From contig NZ_WHZU01000004.1 of the NCBI RefSeq assembly GCF_010667655.1, positions 124,001 to 188,000 of the forward strand: a stretch of DNA of 64,000 nucleotides. The letters run 5' to 3'. Below, piece by piece: positions 35,094 to 44,137 of the stretch (position 1 is its first letter; each line of letters opens with the position of its first letter). The translations under genes and the position numbers were made by a program. The DNA comes from Bifidobacterium saimiriisciurei. GTDB taxonomy: Bacteria; Actinomycetota; Actinomycetes; Actinomycetales; Bifidobacteriaceae. The notes under the pieces were generated by a model that searched no databases, had not been told where the DNA came from, and saw only the letters and a program-made list of their open reading frames with translations.

Positions 35094-36863
35094 ATGAGGA
35101 AAACGGAAGCGAAGGAACGGCCGATACTGAACTCCAAGGTATTCCTCTACGTCACCGAGTTCTTCTCCGGCATGGCCGTCATGGCGGCCGAGCTCGGCGC
35201 ATCGCGCCTGCTCGCCCCCTACTTCTCCAGCTCGCAGATCGTATGGACCATCATCATCGGCACCATCATGATCGCCCTCGCGCTGGGCGCCGTGTTCGGA
35301 GGCCGGTGGGCCGATCGCAACCCCGACCCCGACCGCCTGTACCTGCGCATCCTCGCCGCCGCCGTATGGATATCGCTCATCCCGCTGGCCGGCAAATACA
35401 TCATCCTGCTGGTCTCCGGACTGCTCATTGTCACCGTCTCCACGAACTTCCTGGTCATCGCCGCGTTCGTCAGCTGCATGCTCATCTTCGTGCCGCCGCT
35501 GTTCCTGCTCGGCACCGTCACCCCCGGACTCAGCAAGTTCGCCACCGACTCGCTCGACGACAACGCATCCGTCGTCGGCCGGCTCTCCGCATGCAACACC
35601 GTCGGCTCCATCCTCGGCACGTTCCTTCCCACATTCGTCACCATCCCCGCCGCCGGCACGTTCGTGACCTTCCTCATCTTCTCCGGCATGCTGCTGGTCC
35701 TGCCGCTGGCCTACTTCATCAGCGCCCGCGCCAGACTCGTCGCCTCGGCCGTCTCCGTCGTCGTGTTCGTCGGCAGCGCCGTCGTCTCGCCGCTCACCGG
35801 ATTCGCGTTCTGGGAGAACAGGACCACCCTCGCCTACGAGGGGGAATCCATCTACAACTACCTGCAGGTCAAGAACCTCGCCGACCGGACCATACTCTCC
35901 ACCAACGTATTGTTCGGCGTGCAGTCCGTCACCATGAAATCCGACGGGCTCACCGGCATGTACTATGACACCGCGCTCGCGGCCCCCGCGCTCGCCGACC
36001 GCGCGGACTCGGCGCTGATTCTCGGCATGGGCACCGGCACCTACGCCCGCCAGCTCAAACGGTATTACCCGAAGATGCGCATCCAGGGCGTGGAGATCGA
36101 CGGCGCGATCACCCGATTGGCGGGGGAGTACTTCGACGAGCCCGCAGACATCCCCGTAAGCACCTACGACGGCCGTGCATGGCTCGCCGCCAGCCGGGAC
36201 AAATACGACGTCATCATGGTCGACGCGTACCAGGACATCACCATCCCCTTCCAGATGAGCTCCGACGAGTTCTTCTCGATGGTGCGCAGGCACCTCAACC
36301 CCGGCGGCGTGATGGTCGTCAACATGAACATGATCTCCGACGGCAAGGGCTCGATCAACGAGGCGTTGCAGACGACGATAGCCAACGTGTTCAACGGCGC
36401 CTGCCGCGTGGGCACCACCTACACCGCCGACGTGCCCGGCACGACGAACCGCGAGCTGTTCGCCAAGTCCCCCACCGAAAGGGAGATGAGGAAATTCTCC
36501 GATCCGAGGACGCCATGCGACGACTCGTGGCGCAGGACCGGCGGCATCGACACGGTCGGCGAGCCTGTTGCCAGCACGATGCTGCGCGACACGGACGCCG
36601 AATCATTGGTCTTCACGACCCTGCGGCGCACCGGCGACCAGGACCTCGCCGCCTACATGGGCTCGGTCGCAGGCCGGATGAAGGCCGTACGCGATCCCTC
36701 GCCCGGTTCCGGCGACCAGTCGCTCATCCTCACCGACGACCATGCGCCCGTCGAACTGCTCGGCATGAAGGCCATCGACCAGCTCATCGCCGAACAGGCC
36801 GGACCGTATCGCACGATTCTCAAGGAGCAGGGCATCCAGGGGCTGCTCAAGGCCGTGCGGTAG
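35094..36863 (+). CDS. membrane protein fused to a spermidine synthase-like methyltransferase fold
   Basis: The 589-residue protein has about seven to eight membrane helices in its first 240 residues, then a soluble domain of spermidine synthase fold (ALILGMGTGTYARQLKRYYPKMRIQGVEIDGAI, then VSTYDGRAWLAA, YDVIMVDAYQ). Such fused proteins are widespread; activity as true polyamine aminopropyltransferases has rarely been shown. No speE/speD partners are nearby. ATG 35094 is chosen because GGGGGA lies just before it; ATG 35052 has no ribosome site. A 20-bp spaced promoter for infC begins soon after its stop. Confidence 0.8.
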   Translation: MRKTEAKERPILNSKVFLYVTEFFSGMAVMAAELGASRLLAPYFSSSQIVWTIIIGTIMIALALGAVFGGRWADRNPDPDRLYLRILAAAVWISLIPLAGKYIILLVSGLLIVTVSTNFLVIAAFVSCMLIFVPPLFLLGTVTPGLSKFATDSLDDNASVVGRLSACNTVGSILGTFLPTFVTIPAAGTFVTFLIFSGMLLVLPLAYFISARARLVASAVSVVVFVGSAVVSPLTGFAFWENRTTLAYEGESIYNYLQVKNLADRTILSTNVLFGVQSVTMKSDGLTGMYYDTALAAPALADRADSALILGMGTGTYARQLKRYYPKMRIQGVEIDGAITRLAGEYFDEPADIPVSTYDGRAWLAASRDKYDVIMVDAYQDITIPFQMSSDEFFSMVRRHLNPGGVMVVNMNMISDGKGSINEALQTTIANVFNGACRVGTTYTADVPGTTNRELFAKSPTEREMRKFSDPRTPCDDSWRRTGGIDTVGEPVASTMLRDTDAESLVFTTLRRTGDQDLAAYMGSVAGRMKAVRDPSPGSGDQSLILTDDHAPVELLGMKAIDQLIAEQAGPYRTILKEQGIQGLLKAVR

Positions 36864-36901
36864 GCCGATGCGGCCGATGCCATGTGGACGCGCCACGCCG
36901 G

Positions 36902-36929
36902 TTGCACGCCGGAAAAACTGTGGTATTAT
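36902..36929 (+). promoter_or_regulatory. infC operon promoter
   Basis: TTGCAC (36902-36907) and TATTAT (36924-36929) are spaced 16 bases. Transcription would start near 36936, leaving about 230 bases of untranslated leader before infC. Confidence 0.6.
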
Positions 36930-36935
36930 CTTCAA

Positions 36936-37167
36936 GGCTTGAGTAATCAAGAAAGTGGAGAAATCCCACCTGGAAGCCTTTCATGGCCTCGGGTCCAAGG
37001 CATACAGCCTTACGAGAGGCATCTCGTATGAGGGAGCGAAGACTCCCATGGAATTCGTTTGGCGGCCGTTCATGGCCTTCGACATTCCCAAGGACATGCT
37101 TTTTGCATGCGCGCTGTAGTTTCGGACGCAGATAGGATTTCGCCGGGCAATAGGGAATGGAGTCATC
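36936..37167 (+). promoter_or_regulatory. structured infC leader RNA
   Basis: The leader contains a run of perfect small hairpins: AAGGC-ATACA-GCCTT (36997-37011), TACGAGA-GGCA-TCTCGTA (37011-37028), GGGAG-CGAAGA-CTCCC (37032-37047) and CATGC-TTTTT-GCATG (37095-37109). The first two share a base, so they could compete or stack. A 50-codon open frame with a GGAAG site starts at ATG 36983 and stops at 37135 within it. The layout suggests leader-mediated control of the infC-rpmI-rplT operon; it matches no leader family I can name with certainty. Confidence 0.5.
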
Positions 37168-37875
37168 ATTAGCGCCGAACCACGTATCAACGAAGAGATT
37201 CGCGTACCGCAAGTACGCCTGATCGGCCCGAAGGGCGAGCAGGTGGGCGTCATCGCAACCTCGGTCGCGCTGAATCTGGCGCGTGAGGCCAGCCTCGATC
37301 TCGTCGAGGTGGCGCCGAACGCCAAGCCGCCGGTGGCCAAGCTTATTGACTACGGCAAGTACAAGTACAACGAGAAGATCAAGGCGCGCGAGGCCCGTCG
37401 TAACCAGAGCACCGCCGAGATCAAGGAGATTCGTTTCCGCCTGAAGATCGACGACCATGACTTCGACGTCAAGAAGGGTCATGTGGAGCGCTTCCTCTCC
37501 GGCGGCGACAAGGTGAAGGTCACCATCATGCTGCGTGGCCGCGAGCAGTCCCGCCCCATCGGCGGCGTCGAACTGCTGCGTCGCCTTGCCGACGAGGTCT
37601 CCGAGCTGGGCACCATCGAATCCCAGCCCCGTCAGGACGGCCGCAACATCATCATGGTGCTGGCCCCGAAGGGCAAGAAGGTGCACACCCAGTCCGAGCA
37701 GCGTCGTCGTGGCGCCTCCGCACGCGCCGAGCGCCAGGCCCGTCAGGCCGCGCGCCTGGCCGCCAAGAAGGAGGCACAGGCCGAGGCCGCAGCCGAAGCC
37801 AGCGCCGAGCTGAAGAACTCTTCCCCGAAGAACACCACTCATAAGGAGGGCAGCAATGCCGAAGATGAAAAGTAA
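37168..37875 (+). CDS. infC: translation initiation factor IF-3
   Basis: IF-3 binds the 30S subunit and rejects wrong initiator pairings. The conserved start [20 protein letters not shown] is only encoded if translation begins at ATT 37168, five bases after GGAG (37159-37162); the first conventional start is GTG 37243, which would delete about 25 conserved residues. Starting at ATT gives 235 residues. The N-domain, linker lysine helix ([21 protein letters not shown]) and C-domain ([21 protein letters not shown]) are typical. An Ala/Glu/Arg-rich tail of about 45 residues follows. The rare start codon is the classic basis of IF-3 autoregulation. It overlaps rpmI by 20 bases. Confidence 0.93.
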   Translation: MSAEPRINEEIRVPQVRLIGPKGEQVGVIATSVALNLAREASLDLVEVAPNAKPPVAKLIDYGKYKYNEKIKAREARRNQSTAEIKEIRFRLKIDDHDFDVKKGHVERFLSGGDKVKVTIMLRGREQSRPIGGVELLRRLADEVSELGTIESQPRQDGRNIIMVLAPKGKKVHTQSEQRRRGASARAERQARQAARLAAKKEAQAEAAAEASAELKNSSPKNTTHKEGSNAEDEK

Positions 37876-38050
37876 CTCCGCTGCATCCAAGCGCGTCCGC
37901 GTCACCGGCACGGGCAAGCTGATGCACGCTGGCAGCTCCATGCGCCACAACCTCGAGCACAAGTCCGCTCGCGTGCGCCGCGCCCTGAAGGCCGACAAGG
38001 CCCTCGCCAAGGCCCAGACCGCGAACCTGAAGAACATGCTCAACCACTGA
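37856..38050 (+). CDS. rpmI: 50S ribosomal protein bL35
   Basis: The 64-residue basic protein reads as bL35 throughout ([39 protein letters not shown]). AAGGAGGGCAGC lies immediately before the ATG, inside the end of infC, so the frames overlap by 20 bases and translation is coupled. It forms the usual infC-rpmI-rplT operon. Confidence 0.97.
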   Translation: MPKMKSNSAASKRVRVTGTGKLMHAGSSMRHNLEHKSARVRRALKADKALAKAQTANLKNMLNH

Positions 38051-38100
38051 TCCGTGGTCTGAACGCATACAAGACGTATTAGAAAGCTGAGGAATACCAT

Positions 38101-38484
38101 ATGGCACGTGTAAAGCGCGCAGTCAACGCCCACAAGAAGCGTCGCGTCGTTCTCGAAAGGGCTTCGGGCTACCGCGGCCAGCGTTCCCGCCTGTACCGCA
38201 AGGCCAAGGAACAGCTGCTGCACTCCTTCAACTACAACTTCCGCGACCGCAAGGCTCGCAAGGGTGACTTCCGCAAGCTGTGGATCCAGCGCATCAACGC
38301 CGCCGTCCGCGCCGAAGGCATCACCTACAACCGCTTCATCCAGGGCCTGCGCCTCGCCGACATCGATCTGGATCGTCGCGCCCTCGCCGAGATCGCCGTC
38401 TCCGATCCCGACACGTTCAAGACCATCGTGGAGGCCGCCAAGGCCGCCCTCCCCGAGGACGTGAACGCTCCGGCCAACGCCTGA
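38101..38484 (+). CDS. rplT: 50S ribosomal protein bL20
   Basis: The 127-residue protein matches bL20 in full: [58 protein letters not shown] and the C-terminal [19 protein letters not shown]. bL20 is needed for early 50S assembly and in some bacteria represses its own operon by binding the leader. It is the last gene of the operon, 50 bases after rpmI, followed by a strong terminator. Its C-terminal extension (about ten residues after [14 protein letters not shown]) is usual in Actinobacteria. Confidence 0.97.
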   Translation: MARVKRAVNAHKKRRVVLERASGYRGQRSRLYRKAKEQLLHSFNYNFRDRKARKGDFRKLWIQRINAAVRAEGITYNRFIQGLRLADIDLDRRALAEIAVSDPDTFKTIVEAAKAALPEDVNAPANA

Positions 38485-38501
38485 TAGCGATTCCTTCGTG
38501 A

Positions 38502-38546
38502 AACCGCGGACCGCGCCATTCGCAGCGCGGCCCGCGGTTTTTTTTT
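38502..38546 (+). terminator. infC operon terminator
   Basis: AACCGCGGACCGCGC (38502-38516) pairs with GCGCGGCCCGCGGTT (38525-38539) with one mismatch, followed by a run of nine T bases ending at 38546. Confidence 0.92.
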
Positions 38547-38596
38547 ATTCACGGACCGGGCGGATGCGGCAGGGGAGTCGGGTACGATTGCCTGAT

Positions 38597-39511
38597 GTGA
38601 ACGATATGGATGAGCTCGTCGAACGGTTCCTGGCCTACATCGACGTGGAACGGGGATTGGCGAAATCCACCATCGCCGCCTACCGGTCCGACCTCAGGCG
38701 ATACACGGCCTGGCTGGCGAAGAACGGCGTAAGCGCGCCCGACGCCATCGCCCGGGGCCATGTCGAGGGATTCGTCGCCTCCCTTGCCGATGAAAGCGCG
38801 CGAAGCCGTGCGCGCCGTCTCGCCGCCGTGCACGAGCTGCACCGGTTCATCGTGGCCGAAGGCAAGGCGCCGGCCGACGTCTCCGAAGGCGTGAAAGCGC
38901 CGAAAAGCCTCGACACCCTGCCCGACGTGCTCACCATCGACGAGGTGAAGGCGCTTCTCGACGCCGCCTCACCACAGGGGGACGACGACGCCGTGGGGCT
39001 TCGCGACAAGGCGCTGCTCGAATTCATGTACGCCACCGGATGCCGCGTCTCCGAGGCCGTCGGCGCCGACCTCGCCGACCTCGACCTCGAGGCGCACGTC
39101 GCCAGGCTCATGGGCAAGGGGTCCAAACAGCGGCTCGTCCCCATAGGCTCCTACGCGTGCGCCGCCCTGCACGACTATCTTGCCGGCGCCCGCACCGCGC
39201 TGATGGAACGGGCGAAACGGGCGCCCGAACTGCGGGCGGTGTTCCTCAACAAGCGGGGGAGGCGCCTGTCGAGACAATCCGTATGGGAGATCGTCAAGCT
39301 CGCCGGCCGCCGTGCCGGCATCACCCGGCCGTTGCATCCGCACACCCTGCGGCATTCCTACGCCACGCACCTGATCCAGGGCGGCGCCGACGTGCGCAGC
39401 GTGCAGGAGCTGCTCGGCCACGCCTCGGTGACCACCACGCAGATCTACACGCATGTGAGCCCCCAGACGCTCATCGAGACGTACATCACCTCGCATCCAC
39501 GGGCGCGATGA
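38597..39511 (+). CDS. xerD: tyrosine recombinase XerD
   Basis: XerD with XerC resolves chromosome dimers at dif. The 304-residue protein has the SAM-like N-domain (LVERFLAYIDVERGLAKSTIAAYRSDLRRY) and the catalytic domain with the first arginine (YATGCRVSEA), the lysine (GKGSKQRLVPI), HTLRHSYATHL, LGHASV and the tyrosine in TTTQIYTHV. The start is GTG 38597 (ATG 38606 is the alternative). TACGAT (38583-38588) lies eight bases before it and no ribosome site is visible, so a leaderless message is likely. It stands first in the xerD-parA-scpA-scpB cluster, as in other Actinobacteria. Confidence 0.92.
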   Translation: MNDMDELVERFLAYIDVERGLAKSTIAAYRSDLRRYTAWLAKNGVSAPDAIARGHVEGFVASLADESARSRARRLAAVHELHRFIVAEGKAPADVSEGVKAPKSLDTLPDVLTIDEVKALLDAASPQGDDDAVGLRDKALLEFMYATGCRVSEAVGADLADLDLEAHVARLMGKGSKQRLVPIGSYACAALHDYLAGARTALMERAKRAPELRAVFLNKRGRRLSRQSVWEIVKLAGRRAGITRPLHPHTLRHSYATHLIQGGADVRSVQELLGHASVTTTQIYTHVSPQTLIETYITSHPRAR

Positions 39512-39597
39512 AGGCGCGACGAAGACCGCCGGGCGACCGAACCACATGTTGTCGAGTAATACTTGATTGATGCACGGCTGTTGTTAGCATGGTGGCT

Positions 39598-40437
39598 ATG
39601 CCTACTGATCTGTTGGGGCGCGACTACGAGACCTTTCCCGCGCCAGAAGCTTTGGACCATCACGGACCCGCGACCATCATCGCCATGTGCAACCAAAAGG
39701 GCGGCGTAGGCAAGACCACCTCCTCCATCAACATCGCCGGCGCGCTGACGAACTTCGGACGCAAGGTGCTCATCGTGGACTTCGACCCCCAGGGCGCATC
39801 CTCCGTCGGGCTCGGCATCAACGCGAACTCCGTGGACAACACCATCTACACGGCGATGTTCAACATGTCGATGGATCCGCATGCCGTCATCCACCACACG
39901 CGGTTCCCCGACCTCGACATCATCCCCGCCAACATCGACCTGTCCGCCGCGGAGGTGCAGCTCGTCACCGAGGTCGGCCGCGAGCAGGTGCTCGCCGGCG
40001 TGCTGCGTCCGCTGCGCGACGAATACGACGTCATCATCATCGACTGCCAGCCCTCCCTGGGACTGCTCACCGTGAACGCGCTGACCGCCGCCGACGGCGT
40101 CATCATCCCCGTCGCCGCCGAGTTCTTCGCATTGCGCGGCGTGGCGCTGCTCATGCAGTCCATCGAAAAGGTCAAGAGCCGCATCAACCCCGGACTCGAG
40201 GTCTACGGCGTGCTGGTGACCATGTACACGCGCACCCTGCACTCCGAAGAGGTGCTCGACCGCATCTACGAGGCCTTCCAGGACAAGGTGTTCCACACCG
40301 TCATCACCCGTTCCATCAAACTGCCCGACGCCACCATCGCCGCCGCGCCCATCACCATGTACGCGCCGCAGCACAAGACCGCCAAGGAATACCGCGAGGT
40401 GGCCCGCGAACTCGTCGCCCGTGGTGTCGTCGCCTGA
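39598..40437 (+). CDS. parA: ParA/Soj-family chromosome partitioning ATPase
   Basis: The protein (279 residues) is a deviant-Walker ATPase: CNQKGGVGKTT, VDFDPQGASS, DVIIIDCQPSLGLLT. It lacks a DNA-binding helix-turn-helix, so it is the short chromosomal-type ParA. ATG 39598 is preferred over ATG 39589 because a TTGATT-N16-TAGCAT promoter (39563-39590) ends seven bases before it, giving a leaderless start, and the first ATG lies within the -10 box. No ParB gene follows; ScpA and ScpB do, so its partner and role in this cluster may be SMC/ScpAB-related, as suggested for similar actinobacterial clusters. Confidence 0.9.
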   Translation: MPTDLLGRDYETFPAPEALDHHGPATIIAMCNQKGGVGKTTSSINIAGALTNFGRKVLIVDFDPQGASSVGLGINANSVDNTIYTAMFNMSMDPHAVIHHTRFPDLDIIPANIDLSAAEVQLVTEVGREQVLAGVLRPLRDEYDVIIIDCQPSLGLLTVNALTAADGVIIPVAAEFFALRGVALLMQSIEKVKSRINPGLEVYGVLVTMYTRTLHSEEVLDRIYEAFQDKVFHTVITRSIKLPDATIAAAPITMYAPQHKTAKEYREVARELVARGVVA

Positions 40438-41290
40438 GCGGCTGCCCTCGCCGGCCCCCGCGGCCGCCGGCGAGGCGGTGCCGGGCGGGTTCACCGTCGA
40501 CCTCGAGGCGTATCAGGGTCCGTTCGACGTGCTCCTCGGCCTGCTGGCCAACAAGCGTCTCGAACTGACCGAGGTCTCGCTCTCCGCCATCACCGAGGAG
40601 TTCCTGCACCACCTCGACGTCCTGGACTTCGAACGCAACATGGACGAGGCCAGCGCGTTCATCGATGTGGCCTCGGTGCTCATCGAGGCGAAAAGCGCGG
40701 CGTTGCTGCCATCGGACGACGAAGACGAGCCTGACGGCCACGGCATGGATGCGCTGCGCGAGCGCGACCTGCTGTTCGCCAGACTGCTGCAGTATCGCGC
40801 GTTCAAGCAGGCCGGCGAGGACTTCCGCCGGCGTCTCGCCGACAACGCCGGCGGCATGCCCCACCCGGGCGGCGCCGTCGACGTCGTAGCCGAGCCCCCG
40901 GAACTCGTCTGGACCGTCACGCCCGAGCGGCTCGCCGGATTGGCGGCGCACGCCCTGGCCAACGCGCCCGCAAGCGAGGTGTCGCTGCGTCAGCTGCATG
41001 TGCCGTTGGTCGATCTGCGCCAGCAGGCGGCGATCGTGCGCACCCGTCTGCGTTCGCTGCCCGCCGGCGAATCGCTCACCTTCGCCGAGCTCACCGCCGA
41101 CGCCGAGACGCGCCTGCAGGTCGCGGCGAGGTTCCTTGCGCTGCTGGCGTTCTTCAAACACGGCGTCGTGCAGTTCCGACAGGACGAACCGTATGCCGCC
41201 CTGCATCTGCGCTGGGCCGACCATGACGGGTCGCGGCACGACGCCGCGATCGACGACATCGCAATGATCGACGAGGGGGATTTCGCCTGA
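40421..41290 (+). CDS. scpA: segregation and condensation protein A
   Basis: ScpA is the kleisin that bridges the SMC heads. The 289-residue protein contains the family core FTVDLEAYQGPFDVLLGLLANKRLELTEVSL, then DFERNMDEASAFIDVASVLIEAKSAALLP, and a winged-helix C-terminus (LLAFFKHGVVQFRQDEPYAALHL). The N-terminal 20 residues are Pro/Ala-rich. GTG 40421 overlaps parA by 17 bases. The middle third (about 110-190) is a variable linker. It is coupled by one base to scpB. Confidence 0.92.
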   Translation: MVSSPERLPSPAPAAAGEAVPGGFTVDLEAYQGPFDVLLGLLANKRLELTEVSLSAITEEFLHHLDVLDFERNMDEASAFIDVASVLIEAKSAALLPSDDEDEPDGHGMDALRERDLLFARLLQYRAFKQAGEDFRRRLADNAGGMPHPGGAVDVVAEPPELVWTVTPERLAGLAAHALANAPASEVSLRQLHVPLVDLRQQAAIVRTRLRSLPAGESLTFAELTADAETRLQVAARFLALLAFFKHGVVQFRQDEPYAALHLRWADHDGSRHDAAIDDIAMIDEGDFA

Positions 41291-41880
41291 TGGGCAATAC
41301 CGCAGAACACCGCACCGAACGATTCGACCCCGCCGACTTCCCCGGTGGGCTGGACGCATGCCTGGAGGCGATGCTCATGGTGGCCGACCATCCGTGCGGC
41401 GCCGACGAACTGGCGCGGGCGCTTACCGTGGACGTGGCATCCATCGAGCACGCCTTGCGGTCCCTGCAGGACCGCTATGACGACGATTCGACCCCGCATG
41501 GCTTCGAACTGCGCCACACCGTACGGGGCTGGCAGTTCGCCAGCCGCAGGGAGTTCGACCCGGTGGTGACAGCCTACCTCGGCGGCGGCCAGCAGGCGAG
41601 GCTGTCGCAGGCCGCGTTGGAGGCGCTGGCCATCATCGCCTACCAGCAGCCGATCACGCGCGCCCAGGTGGCTGCGATCCGCGGCGTGAACTCCGACGGC
41701 GTCATCCGCTCCCTCGCCATGAGGGGGCTCATCGCCGAACGGGGCGTGGACGACGAGACCCATGCGGCGCTGCTGGCCACCAGCGACCTGTTCCTCGAAC
41801 ACATGGGCCTGCATGGTCTTGACGAACTGCCCTCGCTGGCGCCGTTCCTGCCCGGCTCCGCCGACGAGGCGGCGCAGTAG
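41290..41880 (+). CDS. scpB: segregation and condensation protein B
   Basis: ScpB dimers bind ScpA and complete the condensin complex. The 196-residue protein has two winged-helix domains with GLDACLEAMLMVADHPCGADELARAL and the family-specific RLSQAALEALAIIAYQQPITRAQVAAIRGVNSDGVIRSLAMRGLI. Its ATG shares an A with the scpA stop (TGATG), so synthesis is coupled. No terminator is obvious after it; the typA promoter follows. Confidence 0.93.
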   Translation: MGNTAEHRTERFDPADFPGGLDACLEAMLMVADHPCGADELARALTVDVASIEHALRSLQDRYDDDSTPHGFELRHTVRGWQFASRREFDPVVTAYLGGGQQARLSQAALEALAIIAYQQPITRAQVAAIRGVNSDGVIRSLAMRGLIAERGVDDETHAALLATSDLFLEHMGLHGLDELPSLAPFLPGSADEAAQ

Positions 41881-42041
41881 CCGAATCGGCGGCGTTGCGG
41901 CAGGCGCCCTGTCGGGTCTTCTGTCAAGGAATACGGCTATCATTGGTGCGGTTTGTGTATTTCAGGGATAAAGACAGAACCAGTTTTTCCGAAATAATCC
42001 ATTCGAGACGCAAATAGACAGTCAACTAAGAGAGGTTTTCG

Positions 42042-43964
42042 ATGGCGGTACGCGGTGATATCCGTAATGTGGCGATTGTGGCTCACGTCGACCACGGCAA
42101 GACCACGCTGGTGAACGCGATGCTCCAGCAGTCCCACGTGTTCAACGAGCGCGAGGAAGTCCCGGATCGCGTGATGGACTCCAACGATCTGGAACGCGAG
42201 AAGGGCATCACCATTCTCGCCAAGAACACGGCCGTCGAGTACACCGGCCCGCTGGCCGCCAAGTACGGCCACCCCGAAGGCATCACCCTCAACATCATCG
42301 ACACCCCCGGCCACGCCGACTTCGGCGGCGAGGTGGAACGCGGCATCTCCATGGTCGACGGCGTCGTCCTGCTCGTGGACGCCTCTGAAGGCCCGCTGCC
42401 GCAGACCCGCTTCGTGCTGCGCAAGGCCCTCGAGGCCAAGCTGCCGGTCATCCTGTGCGTGAACAAGGTGGACCGTCCCGACGCCCGTATCGAAGAGGTC
42501 GTCGGCGAGACCTCCGACCTGCTGCTCGGCCTGGCCGACGACGTGCAGCACGAAGGCATCGACCTCGATCTCGACCAGTTGCTCGAAATGCCGGTGATCT
42601 ACTGCGCCGCCAAGGCCGGTTACGCCTCCACCGACCAGCCCGCCGACGGCGGCCTGCCCGACAACGACAACCTCGAGCCGCTGTTCGAGGCCATCATCTC
42701 CAACATCCCGGCCCCCGAATACGAGGAGGGCGCCCCGCTGCAGGCGCATGTGGCCAACATCGACTCCTCCGACTTCCTCGGCCGACTCGGTCTGGTCCGC
42801 ATCTACAACGGCACCCTGAAGAAGGGCGCCACCTACGGCCTGTCCCGTGTGGACGGCTCCATCGAGAACTTCCGCGTCTCCGAGCTGCTGCGCACCCAGG
42901 GCCTCGACCGCCAGCCGGTCGAGGAGGCGGGTCCCGGCGACATCGTGGCCGTCGCCGGCGTCAACGACATCATGATCGGCGAGACCATCGTCGACCCCAA
43001 CGACCCGAAGCCGCTGCCGCTCATCCACGTGGACGACCCGGCCATCTCCATGACCTTCGGCGTCAACGACTCGCCGCTGGCCGGCACCGAGGGCAAGGAC
43101 CACAAGCTCACCGCCCGCATGATCAAGGACCGCCTCGACCGCGAGCTCATCGGCAACGTGTCCATCAAGGTGCTGCCCACCGAGCGTCCCGACGCCTGGG
43201 AGGTCCAGGGCCGCGGCGAGCTGGCGCTGGCCGTGCTCGCTGAGCAGATGCGCCGCGAAGGCTACGAGCTGACCGTCGGCCGTCCTCAGGTGGTCACCAA
43301 GACCATCGACGGCAAGGTCAACGAGCCGATGGAGAACACCACCATCGACGTGCCCGAGGAGTACATGGGCGCCGTCACCCAGCTCATGGCCGACCGCAAG
43401 GGCCGCATGGACAACATGACCAACCACGGCTCCGGCTGGGTGCGTCTGCAGTTCACCGTGCCGTCCCGCGGCCTCATCGGCTTCCGCACCGCGCTGCTGA
43501 GCGCCACCCGCGGCACCGGCATCGCCTCCTCCATCTCCGCCGGATACGCCCCGTGGGCCGGCGAGATTACCATCCGCCAGAACGGCTCCATGGTCTCCGA
43601 CCGTCAGGGCGTCGCCACCCCGTACGCCATGCAGCGTCTGCAGGCCCGCGGCAACTTCTTCGTCGAGCCGCAGTCCCCGGTCTACGAGGGCCAGGTCGTC
43701 GGCATCAACAACAAGCCCGACGAGCTCGACGTGAACATCACGCTGGCCAAGCACATGACCAACATGCGCTCCGCCACCGCCGACGTGCTCGAGACCCTCA
43801 CCCCGCCGATCAAGATGAGCCTCGAGGAGTCCCTGGACTTCGCCAACGAGGACGAGTGCGTCGAGGTCACGCCCGAATCCATCCGCGTGCGCAAGATCAT
43901 CCTCAGCCGCGACGAATGGTACAAGTGGCGCGCCAAGCAGCGTCGTCAGAACAACAACAAGTAG
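42042..43964 (+). CDS. typA: translational GTPase TypA/BipA
   Basis: TypA is an EF-G-like GTPase that binds ribosomes and aids 50S assembly and stress responses. The 640 residues include G1 [10 protein letters not shown] (about 16-25), switch [10 protein letters not shown]3 [15 protein letters not shown]4 NKVDRPDAR, and G5 YCAAKAGYA, then domains II, III and V and the BipA-specific C-terminal domain ([22 protein letters not shown]). GAGAGG precedes the ATG, after a 160-base AT-rich upstream region. Strong codon bias suggests high expression. Its last 17 bases are part of a 30-bp sequence that recurs about 100 bases downstream. Confidence 0.95.
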   Translation: MAVRGDIRNVAIVAHVDHGKTTLVNAMLQQSHVFNEREEVPDRVMDSNDLEREKGITILAKNTAVEYTGPLAAKYGHPEGITLNIIDTPGHADFGGEVERGISMVDGVVLLVDASEGPLPQTRFVLRKALEAKLPVILCVNKVDRPDARIEEVVGETSDLLLGLADDVQHEGIDLDLDQLLEMPVIYCAAKAGYASTDQPADGGLPDNDNLEPLFEAIISNIPAPEYEEGAPLQAHVANIDSSDFLGRLGLVRIYNGTLKKGATYGLSRVDGSIENFRVSELLRTQGLDRQPVEEAGPGDIVAVAGVNDIMIGETIVDPNDPKPLPLIHVDDPAISMTFGVNDSPLAGTEGKDHKLTARMIKDRLDRELIGNVSIKVLPTERPDAWEVQGRGELALAVLAEQMRREGYELTVGRPQVVTKTIDGKVNEPMENTTIDVPEEYMGAVTQLMADRKGRMDNMTNHGSGWVRLQFTVPSRGLIGFRTALLSATRGTGIASSISAGYAPWAGEITIRQNGSMVSDRQGVATPYAMQRLQARGNFFVEPQSPVYEGQVVGINNKPDELDVNITLAKHMTNMRSATADVLETLTPPIKMSLEESLDFANEDECVEVTPESIRVRKIILSRDEWYKWRAKQRRQNNNK

Positions 43965-44079
43965 TTGTTCTGACGACCGTCGACGGCCTTGGCGGCCGTC
44001 TCCCCTCACCTACGGGGAGCCCTGTGGGGCTCCCCGCTTGACGGTTCAGCAGAACAACAACAAGTAGTTGTTCTGACGA
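43948..44079 (+). repeat. direct repeat of the typA 3' end (two 30-bp copies)
   Basis: A 30-base sequence that ends typA (43948-43977) is repeated at 44050-44079. Each copy contains the inverted repeat AGAACAAC...GTTGTTCT, so each can also fold into a hairpin. The copies bracket the hairpin at 44013-44036. A small duplication of the gene end and its terminator-like structure is the simplest reading. Confidence 0.7.
44013..44036 (+). terminator. perfect 10-bp hairpin after typA
   Basis: CGGGGAGCCC (44013-44022) and GGGCTCCCCG (44027-44036) enclose a TGTG loop. It lies 50 bases after the typA stop. No T-tract follows; a terminator or processing stem is likely. Confidence 0.6.
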
Positions 44080-44137
44080 TCGTCGAGCGACCGTAGCGGT
44101 CGCCCGGCGGTCGCAACATCGCGCCATACTGGAGCGT

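Noticed and set aside
41940..44009. 689-codon minus-strand frame
   Set aside because: It is antisense to typA, which has all GTPase motifs; the minus product is a V/H/D/G-rich shadow.
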